From: Hyperoplus lanceolatus
Taxonomy: Eukaryota > Chordata > Actinopteri > Uranoscopiformes > Ammodytidae
Reading direction: 5' to 3'
DNA: 64,000 nt
Assembly (NCBI GenBank): GCA_026929865.2
Contig: CM049396.1
Coordinates: 39,727,001 to 39,791,000 of the forward strand
Shown: positions 10,447-24,642 of the stretch, in pieces
Layout of the letters: every line of letters begins with the position of its first letter
How positions within the stretch are numbered: the first letter of the stretch is position 1
The notes under the pieces: model-generated
What the model was told of the DNA's origin: nothing
The model's input: only the letters and a program-made list of their open reading frames with translations
The model's database searches: none
Program-made: the position numbers and the translations under genes

Positions 10447-13400
10447 CACATAAAGCGCATAAAGGGGTGACAACAGGGTGGCAAGGTGGATGATGGAGTG
10501 CATCAAGCTGTGTGTGCCCCCCTTTCCACCCTCTCTCACCCCAAACCCCCCAAAGCATAGAGGAAATTAAACAGCTGTGTAGCAGGAGGAGAAGATGGCA
10601 GGAGGGTGTTGATTTAGAGCATGGCGCATGGGGGACCCGGCACACTGGAGTTAATTACTGAATAATGAGGAACAATTTATTGTGTTCTTGTTAGAGACAT
10701 CAAAATGCTGCTGGATAGTCTACAGTCTAAAAGAGCAGGCCTCTGTCAGTCCTCGTGCATCGGTTCAAATGCGGTGTGTTACTGAGAACCATTAAATGAC
10801 CCTTCCCTTGCATTGCTTTTGCTTCTAAAGTGGGGGTGCTGCAGGAATTTCCTGCCAATAATTATTTCATTAACACTGTGAACATAACACTTGCTCCACG
10901 ATGTTTTGTGGTTTCCTTGTAAAAGACCGCTTGAGTATATAACTTCATTTATCTGGCAGAAAAAGTGACAAAAGGAACCCTGAACGCATCTTGACTTTAT
11001 TCTCCACCACCAAAGAAAGACAAACTCTCTCCTCTCTTGACGGCAAATTGTCAGACTTGCTATCAGTCCTTAGCCGAGTGTGAAGTATCCCAACTCTTTG
11101 ATGTGTTGAATATGATATCTGACCATAGAACAAAGCAGCTGTCAGCAACCAGCACGTGTCTGAAGCAATCCACGCCAATTATTATTGAGTATATGTCATG
11201 CATGAATCTGCTGTGTAGACACTGAGGTGTGTTACAGTATTACAGTGCTAACAAAGACTTCAGACAGTTTTCAAAAATAAACATCACAGGCTTCACTTGC
11301 CTTCATCAAAAGGCTGCTTGTGATCGCCTGTGAATTGGGTCCAAGATGCTCCTTTTGTCCAGACCGCTATGATAAAAGGTTAAAGGATTTGGGGTAAAAG
11401 TCTCAACCTTCTTTGAACTACACAATATAACTTTAACTTTGTCAAAGGTTCCCCACATGAACATGAGCACAATCACAAATCACACACTGTACGTTACGGG
11501 AGTTGCATGCTGTGTCTCTCATGACATTGAGGAGGGATATAGCGAGAAGGTGCTCGCTGAGTGTGTAGCCATGCTGTGTTGCCCAAATAGATATGTTCCA
11601 TCTGAGAGTGATGCAGCCTTTGGAATGATCCCGCTAGACAGATGAGTGCTACTTGAATGTTAATGAGGGCTCCTTTAGACATGCATAAATTAAATGATTC
11701 GATGTCTGCAATCATGCAAGGTCCTTAGGTGTCCCCTATTTATGGCATTTGAAATGTAGCTGCCTCTATTTACGACTTCTCTCCCCTGCGCACTGCTTTG
11801 CCACCTGAGCAGCCCAACACTTTCAAAAGACAAGTTTTTAATGACCTGCAAATGAATCACTCTGGCAGAATCGTAAGAGAAGCAGAGCCCTCCCCCTTTT
11901 TTTTAAACAAAAAGAGAAATTGTGCTATCCACTGAAAAAGCGCACAGACGTCGGGATTAAAAACCGTGCTACACAGGAAGTGAAGGATGTGATAAAACAT
12001 AGTTGTTCCAGGGGAGCTGCTTACTGAAAGGTAGACTGTGGAGCCTCTTGGAGGGCCTCAGAGGACAGCACGGCCTCCAAATTCAGCCACCTTACAAGGA
12101 ATCTTTGTCTTTCTCGGTTCACACTCTCTTCATTGTCCTTCACTGGTTACAACAACAGCTATTTTCATCTTCATGATTGCATTAATTACAGCATAACTCA
12201 CGTCTCTTGGCTACAGTAGTGTTTTCCCCATAGAAAACAGTATGTCAAGGTTTCAACAAAGGAAGGGAACAGTACATATACGCACTTGGCACTTCATTAA
12301 TCAACACAAGAAATCAGCACTGGCTTGACACGTATCCAGCTTACAATGCATCTGCTACTGAATTGTATTATCTTGCATTCTATTCTGACGATTTTAATGA
12401 GATTTAGGCCACATTCTCATTAATGTAATGATCAAAGAGATGCAGCCACATATAACCCTAGTAGCTCTGCATGTAGACAAAAAGCTTCATGATGGACAGG
12501 CAGCAAGTGACTGCTTTTCAATTGAATCATCAGGCACATTTTAAAGACTTCTCCGAGTTCCAAGAAGACACATGGGTGCACGGGAGGCAATAATGAGAAT
12601 TGCCTAAGTTATACTCATCCACTCTCAGGCCAAAGTGAGGGCTCTTTTTGTGTTTTTGTGGTGAGAGAGAGCGAGAGAGAAATTTCTCTTAAGATTCTCG
12701 CCTTTTTCCCCCTTCTATTTATTAGGGTAATGAATTTCCGACTGCACTGCCAGTTCCACTGAGCCTGCTTCTCGGCCTAATTCTCTGTAACATTTCCTCA
12801 TTGCCGCTGGGGAACATTATATGAAGGCAGGGCTTACAATACCATCAATATGCCCAGGACGACAATCGGACGTCTCATAGATATTAATGGAAGTGCAAAT
12901 TAAATCAAAGTTGGAGTGCAGCTATCGGGGCTATGATCAATGCCTTTTGCACAGTCAGATTTAATATGGGTTTAGTAATTTGAGTATCCAAACAAAATGT
13001 GCATTTTAATGGGAAAGATGAAAGTAATCCCACATGGGGAGGAAATAACACATTAGCTGCATTGTAATTAGAGAACTCGGAGTGCAATGTTTCCCCAGCT
13101 CATTATTAATGTTCAATAAAAGCCTGATACATTTACAATGCGGATTCAGGATGTGGACATTTGAATTGTGTTTTAGACACCTCTCGAATGTCACAGGAGA
13201 CATCTTTGAGAAATAAAACCAAATATTAATCACATCAGGTAAATGCCTCAGTATCAAACCTAAATACAAACAAAGGGATACAGTACTAATCTAGTCCTGT
13301 GTCTGATAAAGCAGCAGAAAAACATTGCACATTATTGCAGCTATGGCAAACAAGGAAAGCAAAACACATTCAGTATATTTGGATTTGAGTATGAAACATG

Positions 13401-15254
13401 TTGTTAATGAAACTATTATGAACGATCCAGTTTTATAGCCAAGAAATGAAAAGGGAACACAAACAAATGAAAAGTTCTTAATAAAGACTCATAGTGCAAG
13501 CCAAGTCACAAAGCATTCAAATGGAATGCGATATAATAACGCAACTTGATGAAGATTCTCACACTTTTATTTATTAGTAGGCCATCTGAGTGCACACATC
13601 AGCCAGCTAAAGTCACCCCATGTGAAGTCAGCAGGTAGCATGAGGAGAGCAAACAGCTAAACAGCTTTTCAATGAATAACACGAGATAACAAACAATGAT
13701 CCAGTGCCTTCAGCAAGCCTAGTGCAACACACACACACTTCACACGAGGACACCAAAGGCTAATTAAACTTGATCAAAATGAAATGCAGTCAGTCGGTGC
13801 CAATGCTTTTGTTAAAAGAGAATTAACTGAAATAGACACACACTTTGAATTCATGTCTCAATTCTGTCTGAGAGAACAGTTAGAATTGAGAGTTGGACAA
13901 GTCGATTAACAGCAAATGCTTAATATGAAACTACTCTAGCAAAGATTAACAAATGCAAACAGAGAAAAACAACAAGGTAGCAAAATGCCTACCCTCAACA
14001 TGCTCTATCACATTCTATCTCACTTAGTCCATATAAAAAGAAAACTGTAAAAATGTCAAGTTGTGGTTTTACACTGGACAAAGCGATGCTAGGCTAAGCA
14101 GCTGCTGGTGGCATTTAAAAAGTATGTACATAGCATGTAATGGCATTTTTCAGAACACGCTGACAACTGCAAGATATAGTGGCTACTGCATTCATCCTCT
14201 CCAGCTTATTTCTCTGTTCATGTTAATGGACCAAAGACAGTTTCTTAAGATTTTAAAGTTAAAGTTTTGCACTTATTTTGATGCAAGTGAATGTTTTGGC
14301 TGCCATGACAATCCGATTTCAGGTAATTATTCAAATTAAATCATAGTAGGTCATTAGGTTTGATGTTCACACAGCACTCCCAGCCTGTATTACCAGATAA
14401 ATGTTGACATTTTGCTTTTGCAAAGTCCTACCTCTGCTGATGGCATCAGGGGGCTCAACTCAATTGGTAACATTTCATCCTGAAAATCCAAACTGAGTGG
14501 CTATGTAACACAGCGCTACAATCCATCCATTAAAAGAAGTGTACTGATATTGTCAAATGTTAATGTCATTATAAACCCTTGGGTCCTCTTGTCACGGGAC
14601 ACAACCTGCTCTGCAACACCCATTGCCTCATTGTGTTGTTCGCCATCCACCAGGGTGTCCCCCTCTGAGAGGAGTCTGCTGCTGCTGCTGTAAAATGTTG
14701 CATGCCGTGACAGAGCGGAGCATTAATCAAAGTTGATTTTCAGTGTGAGGGCGCAAGTGCCTTTTTTTCCACTGGAGAACTGTTTAGCACAACAGCGCTA
14801 GGTACAACAGGGTCCCGCTCTTCAGTGTAATGGTAGCAAACGGAGGTCATACATAATGGATTCAGGATCACTTACACCTCATGAAGCAGGCTATAGCTTT
14901 CGATGGGGGGAAAACACATCTTTGCTGTTCAAATTAGAGTTCGGACTCTTTTGGCTGCAATTGTAAAGAAAAACAAGACCTTTGCAAGAGGGCTTTGGAA
15001 GAGTTTAATATGGTGCAAAACATGATGGCAAAACAACAGTTTAGATACTGCCACAGAATAATGATAGCCAATAGCTGGTAACAGAGGGACTCAGGGTAGG
15101 AGAAGCTTTTGGTTTCAAATGGGTGATTTGCAATTGTGTTAGACAGGAATGCAACGATTAAAAGTAGTTACAGTAACTGTCAGAATAACCACAGAGTGTC
15201 CCATTGACACCGCCGTTCCAATTAACAAAATATCACTGAAAAACACAAGGTTAT
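10447..15254. other. Unique non-coding DNA, few transposons
   Basis: I find no exon with splice sites and a recognisable protein family in these 4.8 kb. There are no clear transposon ends either, unlike both flanks. Its position downstream of MT-Ox and low repeat content fit intergenic DNA that may hold conserved regulatory elements. Short frames are unsupported. Confidence 0.5.
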
Positions 15255-15256
15255 TA

Positions 15257-16349
15257 CAGTTTTTTTCGATCGCTAAACCACAGTGGGCACAACTGGAGCG
15301 ACATATGCAAAACTCTAACAACACTATGCACAGCAGCGGTTCATGTGGACCAAACACTATCTCGTTTTTCATTGCTTAAACACAATTTTAGAAACTCTAC
15401 ACACTTATCTCATGGCTTAACCACCACCTGCACAACACTATGGATTTTCAGCACTTAGTTCAAATGCTAACACACTGCTGTCACAACTGTAAACCACACA
15501 TTCAAAACAGAATGTATTTCATCCTGGTGCATTTTAAACACTGTAAAATTTCAACTGAACCACTAAAAAGGTGTCTTGTTTTAGACTTGTTAGTAAACAT
15601 ATACAGTAAATAGGGAAAGCTCAAAAATACTTTATTTTGGAAATGGAGAAATTAATTGGTGGAGGAGAAGAGTGGCAGTGAGGGTGTGTATGTGTAGAGG
15701 AAGACCTAGAAGACATAGAGCTGTTTCTGATGAAATACAGTAAGGGTTACTGATAGACCCTGTTGTGAATCATGGCCTCTCATTGAGAGAGGCAGGGTTG
15801 CGAGCAACCCAATCTGCAAAGATCTAAAGTTGCATCTGTAATACTAATTTTCAAGCAAACTAACAACTTAGAGTTGCATCCTTACAGTAAATGACAACAT
15901 TACTGTAAAGATATTGATTTCTGTATTACAATTAAAGAATATTTACACAGATACATTTATACAAAATGTGTATAAATTGAAGCAAACTTCTGCTTTTCAT
16001 TTATTTTTATTTTCCTAAAAAAACTGGTATGTATATAATAATTTCTCTATTTCATCAAAGAAAATATTACGTTATTTGTGTGAAGTAACTCAAATTATTC
16101 AAACTGTAAAGATTAAAAGTTTGTAATTTGTGTATTGGGCTTTGATGCTAGTGTTTATACACTCAGAGCATATTCTGAGTGACTGTGTGTGTTATCTCAA
16201 TGAGGCTGGTTCATAGTGTTTGCTGCACTGAGACTATTTTGCAGGTGAAGTGAACTGTTCAGCTCCAGTGACTGTTGGTAGTGCAGACTGTAGTTAGAGT
16301 TTTGCACATTGAGCCCACTGTAGTTTAGCGATCGAAAAAAAAAAAAATG
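15257..16349. mobile_element. Tc1/mariner-like MITE with transposase scraps
   Basis: The left end after TA reads CAGTTTTTTTCGATCGCTAA. The inverted match gtagtttagcgatcgaaaaa lies at 16319-16338. Subterminal phrases (tgcaaaactctaac, cacagtgggc) also recur inverted at about 16290-16320. Around 15680-15830 the plus strand shows fragments of a helix-turn-helix transposase start (CRGRPRRHRAVSDEI, then VVNHGLSLREAGLRA) with stops. The right terminus is blurred by an A-run, so that end is approximate. Confidence 0.65.
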
Positions 16350-18043
16350 TTTCCTTTTGGTCTTCTTGAGTCTGTGGATGACATAAACTGAGTAATGCAC
16401 TTATTTTTTTTACAGATTCATATTTGCACTTCATTGATTCTGTACTTTAAAGAATACCCCAATCTCCTCTTGAAACATGATTAGTACATTTTGAATACAT
16501 TAGATATGTATCTGTCCACTATCAAACTCAATTTATTTGATATGTCCCTCATTTTGAGCTGTTTGCATACTAGAATTGGAAAGGTTTCCTTATTTTATCA
16601 CATACAATGTGACTGCTATTACCTTTAGATGATAGCATATAATGTGATAACCTCTTGTTGTAACTATGTGTCTTTGTGTCAGTGTTGCAGCTGCCTGTCT
16701 CTATACTGCCCCTGAGTGGCGAGACAGGGAAATAGCCACGTAAATACAATATCTGAATTTGAACACAATTCTCTAAGCCTTTGCATGCACACAAAGAGGC
16801 AAACTTTTGAAATTTCACCACAAAAAATTAGGATAAGAAACCCAATAATTTGTAATGTGCCAATGCAGCTAGGAGATACATAGCACAGAGCAGAAGAGAT
16901 GATCAGATCTCACTCCATATCTTAATGGGATCCTCTCACACTCCATTCCAATTAATGACCAATCCCTCAATTATGTAAATCAGAGAACGGTCACTAGCAG
17001 TGAGAAGTTGAAGTCACCCACATAAACACCAAACAGTGTCACATTGCAGAGTGCTAATTGGCCACTACTTTTCGTATAATTGCAGCGCCCAGGGTCACGT
17101 CCTCTGCTAACCTCTCATTTAAGTATTGTTTTTCAGCAGGCAAACAGTTAAAGGAGCAATTAAGATGGAGCTCACAAGCACCACTTGTGGGGACCATTTG
17201 GCAAAAAAGAGCCTGGAGACTGGGATGCTGTAATGCTGCATATGGTACACAAGAGTCTTGGACCAGAGTAAGTCAGGGTGCAAGCGCAGTGCACAACACT
17301 GGCCTCCTATTCTAGTGTGAAAGTTTAAAACTGTGGTCATCACTGAAGCAATCATCTTGCTGTTTTAGGGAATTGGTGTGTGTTCTGTAAGATCATCCAA
17401 ACAGCAAGGTTTTTCTTTTGATGCCCACATATAATTGAGGCAAAGACAGCAAATCAGACATGTCAGTTTATTTGGTTGTTGTTTTAAAAGAAAACCCCAC
17501 ACACGTCAAGTCAGTCACTTTTTTTATGTACTCATGCAAAGGAGCCACACCATGTTTGCCACCACACCAACACTGTTGTTCCCTTTGTTATTCTGTAAAG
17601 CAACTTGAACTGCACTTCTATAAAAATAAACTTTTCAAGTTTGCTCTGCCTTAATGAAAAAGTTACAAGAAAGAAGAGATCAGTTTCTTTCAGTTGCATT
17701 TAACAAAGAAACCACATACATTAGAGATTGTGAAAAAAAAATTGTTTTGACCTGTTTGGCATACAGTAACCTCTTTTTAAGAGATGCTAAGAAGTTCAAT
17801 GAGCCACAGTCATAACACATGTGACAGCAAACTGAACCTATACAGCACATAAGAGGACAAACAGCTACCAAATCACACCATTAAACAGATGTAATAACTG
17901 ACCAATACCCAGTAAGATTTTAAACTAATACTGTAAAAAAGGAATGTGATTGTGAATGCCACCTATTTCGGAGACTAATCCCAGGAGATGGAAGAGAGAA
18001 AAGATGGGAAAAAAGTTTTCATCTCTTCATCTACCCCCTCTAT
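16350..18043. other. Presumed 3' UTR and downstream region of MT-Ox
   Basis: No other gene is visible. The stop codon of MT-Ox is at 18044-18046 (minus strand), so the adjacent lower-coordinate DNA should be its 3' UTR. The first AATAAA on the minus strand lies at 17467-17472. The remainder looks like unique non-coding DNA. Confidence 0.4.
17467..17472 (-). terminator. Candidate polyadenylation signal of MT-Ox
   Basis: Minus-strand AATAAA, 572 bp past the stop codon. It is the first canonical signal I found going downstream. No transcript end is visible from sequence, so this is a guess by proximity. Confidence 0.35.
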
Positions 18044-18255
18044 CTACCACAGACTTTGCCCACCCTCTATGACTAAGTTATGCCCTGTCATGTAGTCGGA
18101 GGCGTCACATGCCAAGTAGACCACTGCAGCTTGCAGGTCTGTGACTTGAGCCAGTCTACCAGCAGGGATATCTGACAGCCAGCGCTGCATCAGGGGCTTC
18201 AGGCTCTCTGTGTGGATGAGAGGGGTGTCAACAATCCCCCTGAAAAGAGAGAGAG

Positions 18256-18291
<36 letters not shown>

Positions 18292-19260
18292 GAAAAATCA
18301 GAGGGCATCACAGTTCAGACACCTGGAGTGACAGAGTTTGTTTCAGAGCCACCACTTTGGTGACAAAAATAAACCCAATTATCTTTTTGCAGAAAGGGCA
18401 CAGCATGGCATATCTGATGATATTTACTGTGGGACTGGCACTCTCACATCTCAGGAAGACGGGTGTAAAGAGGGACGTCTGGCATCATTTGCTCAAAGCC
18501 TTTGGTAAAGTTCTTATTATTAGTTGCAACGCCCTGATATTATTCAGCGCTACCACAAAGCAAATGCAGCTCTCTTCACTTTTTTACAGGCAAATATCAC
18601 AGAGCTACACATTCCAATAAATATGTCAACACAGCCGCATGTGCGTTATACCAGACAACTTCAGAATTGTACGCACAGTTGACGTGACAGTGACTAAAAG
18701 CAGCGAGGCCCCAAATCATTGTTCGACGCATCCCGGTGCCTTGATATGGAATTCCAACATTGGATAAATTAGCTCTTCCAAGGAGCGTGTGACACCTTGG
18801 TTAACATATTCCACCTCAATTATATTTCTCTTCAGCAGCCCCTGTTATCTGGAACCTTTAGCTGGCAATCAGAGGTACTGTTTTCCCTCAGCCAATTTTC
18901 TAGATAATACAGCTTATCACCGCTGCGGCAAAAAGTTGCCAATGGAATCAGGCTCCAGTCAACCTTGCGAGCGCTAATTGTGTCTCTTTTTTTATGCATA
19001 TTTACCGACTGTCACTTCAAAGAAATCAGCGGCCCATTGAGACACCCAGTTAGCACAGGGAGAGAGAGAGAGAGAATTGCTTCTTGCAAATTCAAATTAG
19101 CAAACAAGCTGCCGATAAATAAAGCTGAGCGCCGCGCGGCCTGTGTAAGGGCTTTGTTCTGTGACTGGGCCCTGGCTCGCCCAGTAACACCAGACGGATT
19201 TGCTCATGGAAGGCTGGGGCTAAGGGATGCTCCACATAACACGCAACCCCCCCCCCCCCT

Positions 19261-19331
<71 letters not shown>

Positions 19332-22300
19332 CCCCTTTCCTGTGTTCTCTTTTCTTCGCCCCCCTTGCTCAGCTTCACAGACAAATAGATACAAACAAGG
19401 CGCTATTGTTGCGACCAACACTCGCGAGTGAGGTTGCAAATTTGATTCCCTAATTGAAAAAGAACAATTAGAGCAAGTGTTTGGTTGATTCATCCCTCAA
19501 GATGTCATCTAATTAAGAAGCTGATGTATTGTTTGAGGACTTAAATTAGTGCATCATTCGCAAACGGGGCTCTTCATATGAAAGCAAACACACTAATCAC
19601 CTCTTTATTCTTTTGCAGCTCAATCCTACTCGCTACACTCTGAGGTGGACCAGTGTGCTTTGCTTCGCTTTGGCACAAACCAGTAAAGGGCCGACGGCCA
19701 AGAAGAAGAGAGCACTTACGGTGAGATGCAGTTGACGCTCACTCCTCTGTCAATCCACTCCGTGCCCAGAGTCTGAGTCAGTTTGACCACGCCAGCCTTG
19801 GACGTGTTGTAGGAAAGCTGCTTCTGGGGATGTGGGACTGCAGGGTAGACCAGGAAGAAAACAAGTTACCTTAAATGGACACAATATGGGTTTTTGTAAA
19901 GATAACAATTACAGCATCTTTGAAGGTTGTCAGCAATTCTGGAGAATGTTTGTAGTCAAAATCCCTTTTTGTCAGTATCAGTGAATATCTCCTCACGATC
20001 CGCTTCTGAAAGAAAGTCAAGGGCCAATACACAGCCTAGACTCTGTAAACAGGCATGTTCCTAGCTATGGTCCTGTGATGGTTTTTACACACCAGTTTAC
20101 GGAGCCTAGGCTTTGTATCAACACTGGATTATTTTTCAGCATGCACACAGAACAGAGAGGTAGCAAGTCATGAGGAGATATTCACTGATTCTGACAAATG
20201 TATTTTGACAACAAGCATTCTACATTCGCTATCGCCACCTTAATGATTGCATGTACTTCTGAAATTCAGGCTATCGCTTAAATCAAAATGTTATTTTTGG
20301 GAGTCATTTCTTCAACATAGATTAGTTCCTTTTAGGAATGGGGCCGATCCGATCCAGTATCGGGTCCGATATGGCCAAAATCAGCGTATCGGATATCGGA
20401 CTGACAGCTCCGATATTAATTTTAATTGATCTATTTTTTACTATGAAAGAGCGAACGAGCCGTGCGAGCATGCGCCGACGTTCGGTAGAGGGAGAGAGGA
20501 CACCACTTTCTAATTTGACATACAGTGCATATCAGTTTGTTAGCCAGTGAGCTAACCACAGCTAATCCAAGTCACGGAAGTGGAGAGGGTTCTGCACTGT
20601 GAAAAATTCTACTATGTAAAATACAGCCAGAGAGAGGAAGACTGTTCAGACAAACAGACCACCACATATTCTAGTGGGACAGAAGTGATCATTGAGAAGG
20701 ATTTTTTTTGTATGATAAACCTATATGCATTTGTGTACATTTCTTGCTCTTTTAAATTAGAATTGCTTAAGCCTTCCTAGCCTTATACATAACATCACCA
20801 CCAACAAAAAAATGTAAAACAATTATGATATCGTATCGGTCGATATCCAAAACCCAGATATCGGAATCGGAACTAAAAAAAGTGAATTGGTGCATCCCTA
20901 GTTCCTTTCACACAAAAGCTGACAACACATGCATTTCATACTGAGCACCACATAAAAGCCCCTTCCATTAGCTGGCGAGAGGACCGTGGCGGAAGAAGGC
21001 ATGTCAAATTAATTGCTTATAAAGTCCAGTTATGCTCTGTCCTTAGCAACAAAGACAAGGGGCCATTTGTTTGCCTTGACCATCACAGATGCTGCACACT
21101 GCATGGGATGCCGGCAGAGGGGTTAATTTTCCGCCGGTTGATTAATCATCGCAAGGAAGGCTCCAAGTTACATACAACTTTAGTAGTTAACCTCATCACC
21201 CGCCGATCTCACTGCCAAATGGCTTCAGTGTGAGACCAGGGATGATAAATAACACCAGCCAGTTGCATAGAGGCAGGGGCCGGGCCTGAGGAGAAGGGGG
21301 CATGAGCATCTGCATGTATTGCTTGGATAAATTAAAAAAAACAGGAAAATGATGTAGGATATAGGATATAGGGGTAAAAGTTGGAAAAGTGCTGAAGAAT
21401 TAAGATGTTAAGGGTGGGACAGTGCGGTTGAGTTGAGTGTGTGAGTGTGGCGAGATAGCAGAGGGATGGTATAAGGTTGGGTTGGGCCAGGCTGGATAAG
21501 GGTTAGCCTAGGACCCTCAGAGGAACACGCAAGGAGGAGCGGAGCCAAGGGCTTACACGCAGATTGAAGGTGAAATCCGACTTATCAGGACAGGAAACAC
21601 AGCTCAAAAATGCCTAACAGTGCTAATCCTCACGCAAGACCTGATGATACGGCCTCAAAATACCATTCAGAAAAGGCCTTCATCCTTTAAATAAACCTGC
21701 ATTGATGTTTTTCTCGTCCGTCTTAAAGAGCAGTAATCCCCAGAGAAGGGGGAAAGGGAAGAGCATCCTCCAAAGCCCTCTTTAACATTCACCCTGCTAC
21801 TTATTGCACATTTCAAGTGGGAGAAAAACATGTTCTTTATCAGGCACGCCTTTACATTTTGAAATGTTCAAGTGATGCCATTTTTTTCCCAGAATGACGT
21901 GGCTGTTATGATGTATATCACTATACATCATAACACCTGCAGGTCTCAGCATGAGAGTCATAAATCCCTCTGTGTAGCCAAAGAGCTGAATGTGACCACA
22001 TCAACTTGGATATATTTGCTATCTGGGAGTCTTTGTACTGCTGGCCAGTATTTTTTTAAAGGTACGTTGATAGTCGAGACTGTGTGCGTGTTAGTTGGCA
22101 CATACACACATTGTATTCAGCAGATGGACAAAAAGCTGTCATTGTGCATTTTAATTGGGCATTTACGGCTGCCTTTTTGGGCTTCCACTTGGCTAGAACA
22201 GGTCCCATCTGATTACACATTTTGACAATATTATAACAGATGTCCAGACCAATGAAGTCAATTCCTGAAGGACTGTACGTAATGTGAGTAATTGATCACT

Positions 22301-24540
22301 ATTTTTTTTTATGCCGGCCTCTATTTACCAGCATGCTCCTGTTTTACAGATTGCCCGGTGCAGTCGGGACTTGGGCCCATATGGCACAGCGCTTTACTGC
22401 TCATTTGACTATACTGCTGAAGTGTTGCTGTTCCTCTGGAGGGAACCTGTTGGAAGAGGGAACATTACGAATTACAAGCCTTTTACTAAGGCTCCCGCCA
22501 ACTCTAAAAGTGTCTTCCACTGTTCAAACAGAGCTGCTGGCACAGGCTGTACAGGAACCATCCCCTTCCCGAGTTGGATCTTAGGTTGCCTTACACATCC
22601 TCCAGACAGCTCCGCAGAGAGGGGATGTTTATTATGATGCAAAACTGCTTCTGCGAGACGCAATCACAAACCTTCGCTGCTAGGGCTTATACAGTACAAC
22701 GCAGGCAGGGGTGAATGCATCTCTACGCAGAGCAGTATAACTGGGGTAAAAGTTGCAAAAGAGAAAAGCTGGCTGATCCTGTTTTAAATGTGCATGTTCA
22801 CCTCAAGTTTTGTCATAAACAGGAAATCTGAGGCATAATATATGATATTTATGAAGAAATTTTTGGTTTGGATTTAATAGTACAGTACAGATTTCAAATG
22901 GGGAAAGAGAGAGAGGGAAGATAAATGGCCCGGGCTGGAATTGAACCTTAGCCCGCTGATGCATAATATTTGAATTTCTTATATACTGTAAGTTGCCACT
23001 GCAGCGATCCAAAGTCAGACATGCCTGATGATAGAAAACTGCTTACTGTGAAGTGTGCATTCCCTGCGTAAAAAGCTGCACAGCAAAAATTCATATATTT
23101 AACTCTGCCTTCCACACCGAAATGGAGGATTAAAAGCTGACATGGACAGGGCTAAGGAGAGAATTGGTGGGGGGAATAGAATCATCACTCACCTATTAGA
23201 CTGGCCATGGAGGCTGTGTTGATAATCTTGCCGTATCCTTGCTTCAACATCACTCGACCTGCCGCCTTAAGGCCAGAGGAGAGAGAGATACATTCAAACA
23301 CCTTATTATTATTGCACCGATATGCTACCAAAAGCTTGAGCATGGATCAACAAAAAAAACATGCAGTTTATCCATGGATAGCGGTTAAACAACATTTGGG
23401 GGCACTTGAGACAGATTTGAGACAGACAGAGATGTCAGACAGCGGCTAGATAATACATGATCAACAATCAGTTTGGTTCTTCAGGTATCATTTCTCAAGC
23501 AAATTCCTTACAGAATTACAGAAATATTTGGAATGGGTAAACAAATGCTCTATATTTTTACATTGGTGAAAACATTTAAAATAATAATAAGTTTAAGTCT
23601 GGCTGAGTATAATAATTTCAGTTCCAGAGAAAGAAAAAAGATTTCTTCATATTGAAGCAATCCATGTATCACTACATTTAAACTGGGTATCTCATTGTTT
23701 AGAGTGTCATAACATGGAGAAGTTATTTTTGTTTTTAATAACATACAGTATAATATTTGTTCTCCTCTGTCTAAAATTTCCCCAAAAAAAACCTTCCTAC
23801 ATATTTTAACAAGTTCTTCCCGCACAATTTTTATTTTAAACAGAGTTTGGATCAGAATTATTTGCAACTTGGGGGCGCCCTTAGCTCAGTTGGTAGGGCG
23901 TCCACCCCCGGGCCGGGCCCAGCAGCAGACCCGTTCAATTCCCGCCCGCGGTCGTTCTCTGCATGTCACTCCCCTCTCTGCCCCATTTTACCTCTGTCTC
24001 TCTGCACTGTCAATAAAGCATAAAAATGCCCAAAAAAATAAAAAAAATAAAAATATTTGCAACTTATTGCACAGTATGAAATGATTGTAGTTAAACTGTG
24101 TATTTTGAACTGAAATCAATTCATAAATTAAAAATGTATGTTTATAAGTGCATTTTTGTTTTTGGTCTGGAAATTAAACATCAATCCAGTACATCACAGT
24201 TCAATATAGGGAGGTCGGTCACACACAAAAAACACACACACACACACACTGTATTTCACAGCAGGTAATTCGCACCTGACAGCACATGAACGTCCCCCTC
24301 AGGTTGACATCAAATGTCTGGTCCCACTCCTCTAGACTGGTGTCTTCACTGGCTGAGTTCATGTTGATGCCTGCATTGTTACAGGCGATGTGGATCGTTC
24401 CCCATTTGGAGACCATGGTGTCAATCATCTGCTGGACATCATCTGATTTGCTCACGTCAGCTGTGATGGAAATGGCATTGATACCTGTATTTAAAAAACA
24501 TGGATGTATGTTAAAAACGTTGTTGTAACATTATGAATGG

Positions 24541-24578
<38 letters not shown>

Positions 24579-24592
24579 CATTATGAATGGTA

Positions 24593-24642
<50 letters not shown>

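Noticed and set aside
10109..10645. 178-codon minus-strand frame, Ser/Pro/His repeats
   Set aside because: It is the translation of the 33-bp minisatellite; the period is a multiple of three, so it stays open by arithmetic.
10447..18043. Exons of MITF or FRMD4B, expected neighbours
   Set aside because: No exon-like frame with matching splice sites and recognisable residues was found.
19092..19493. Long frames on both strands near 19.3 kb
   Set aside because: They are produced by the (CA)n microsatellite inside intron 10 and have no domain.
23880..23945. tRNA gene suggested by A and B boxes
   Set aside because: The boxes belong to a SINE head; the body, A-rich tail and target duplication follow, and no cloverleaf acceptor stem closes.
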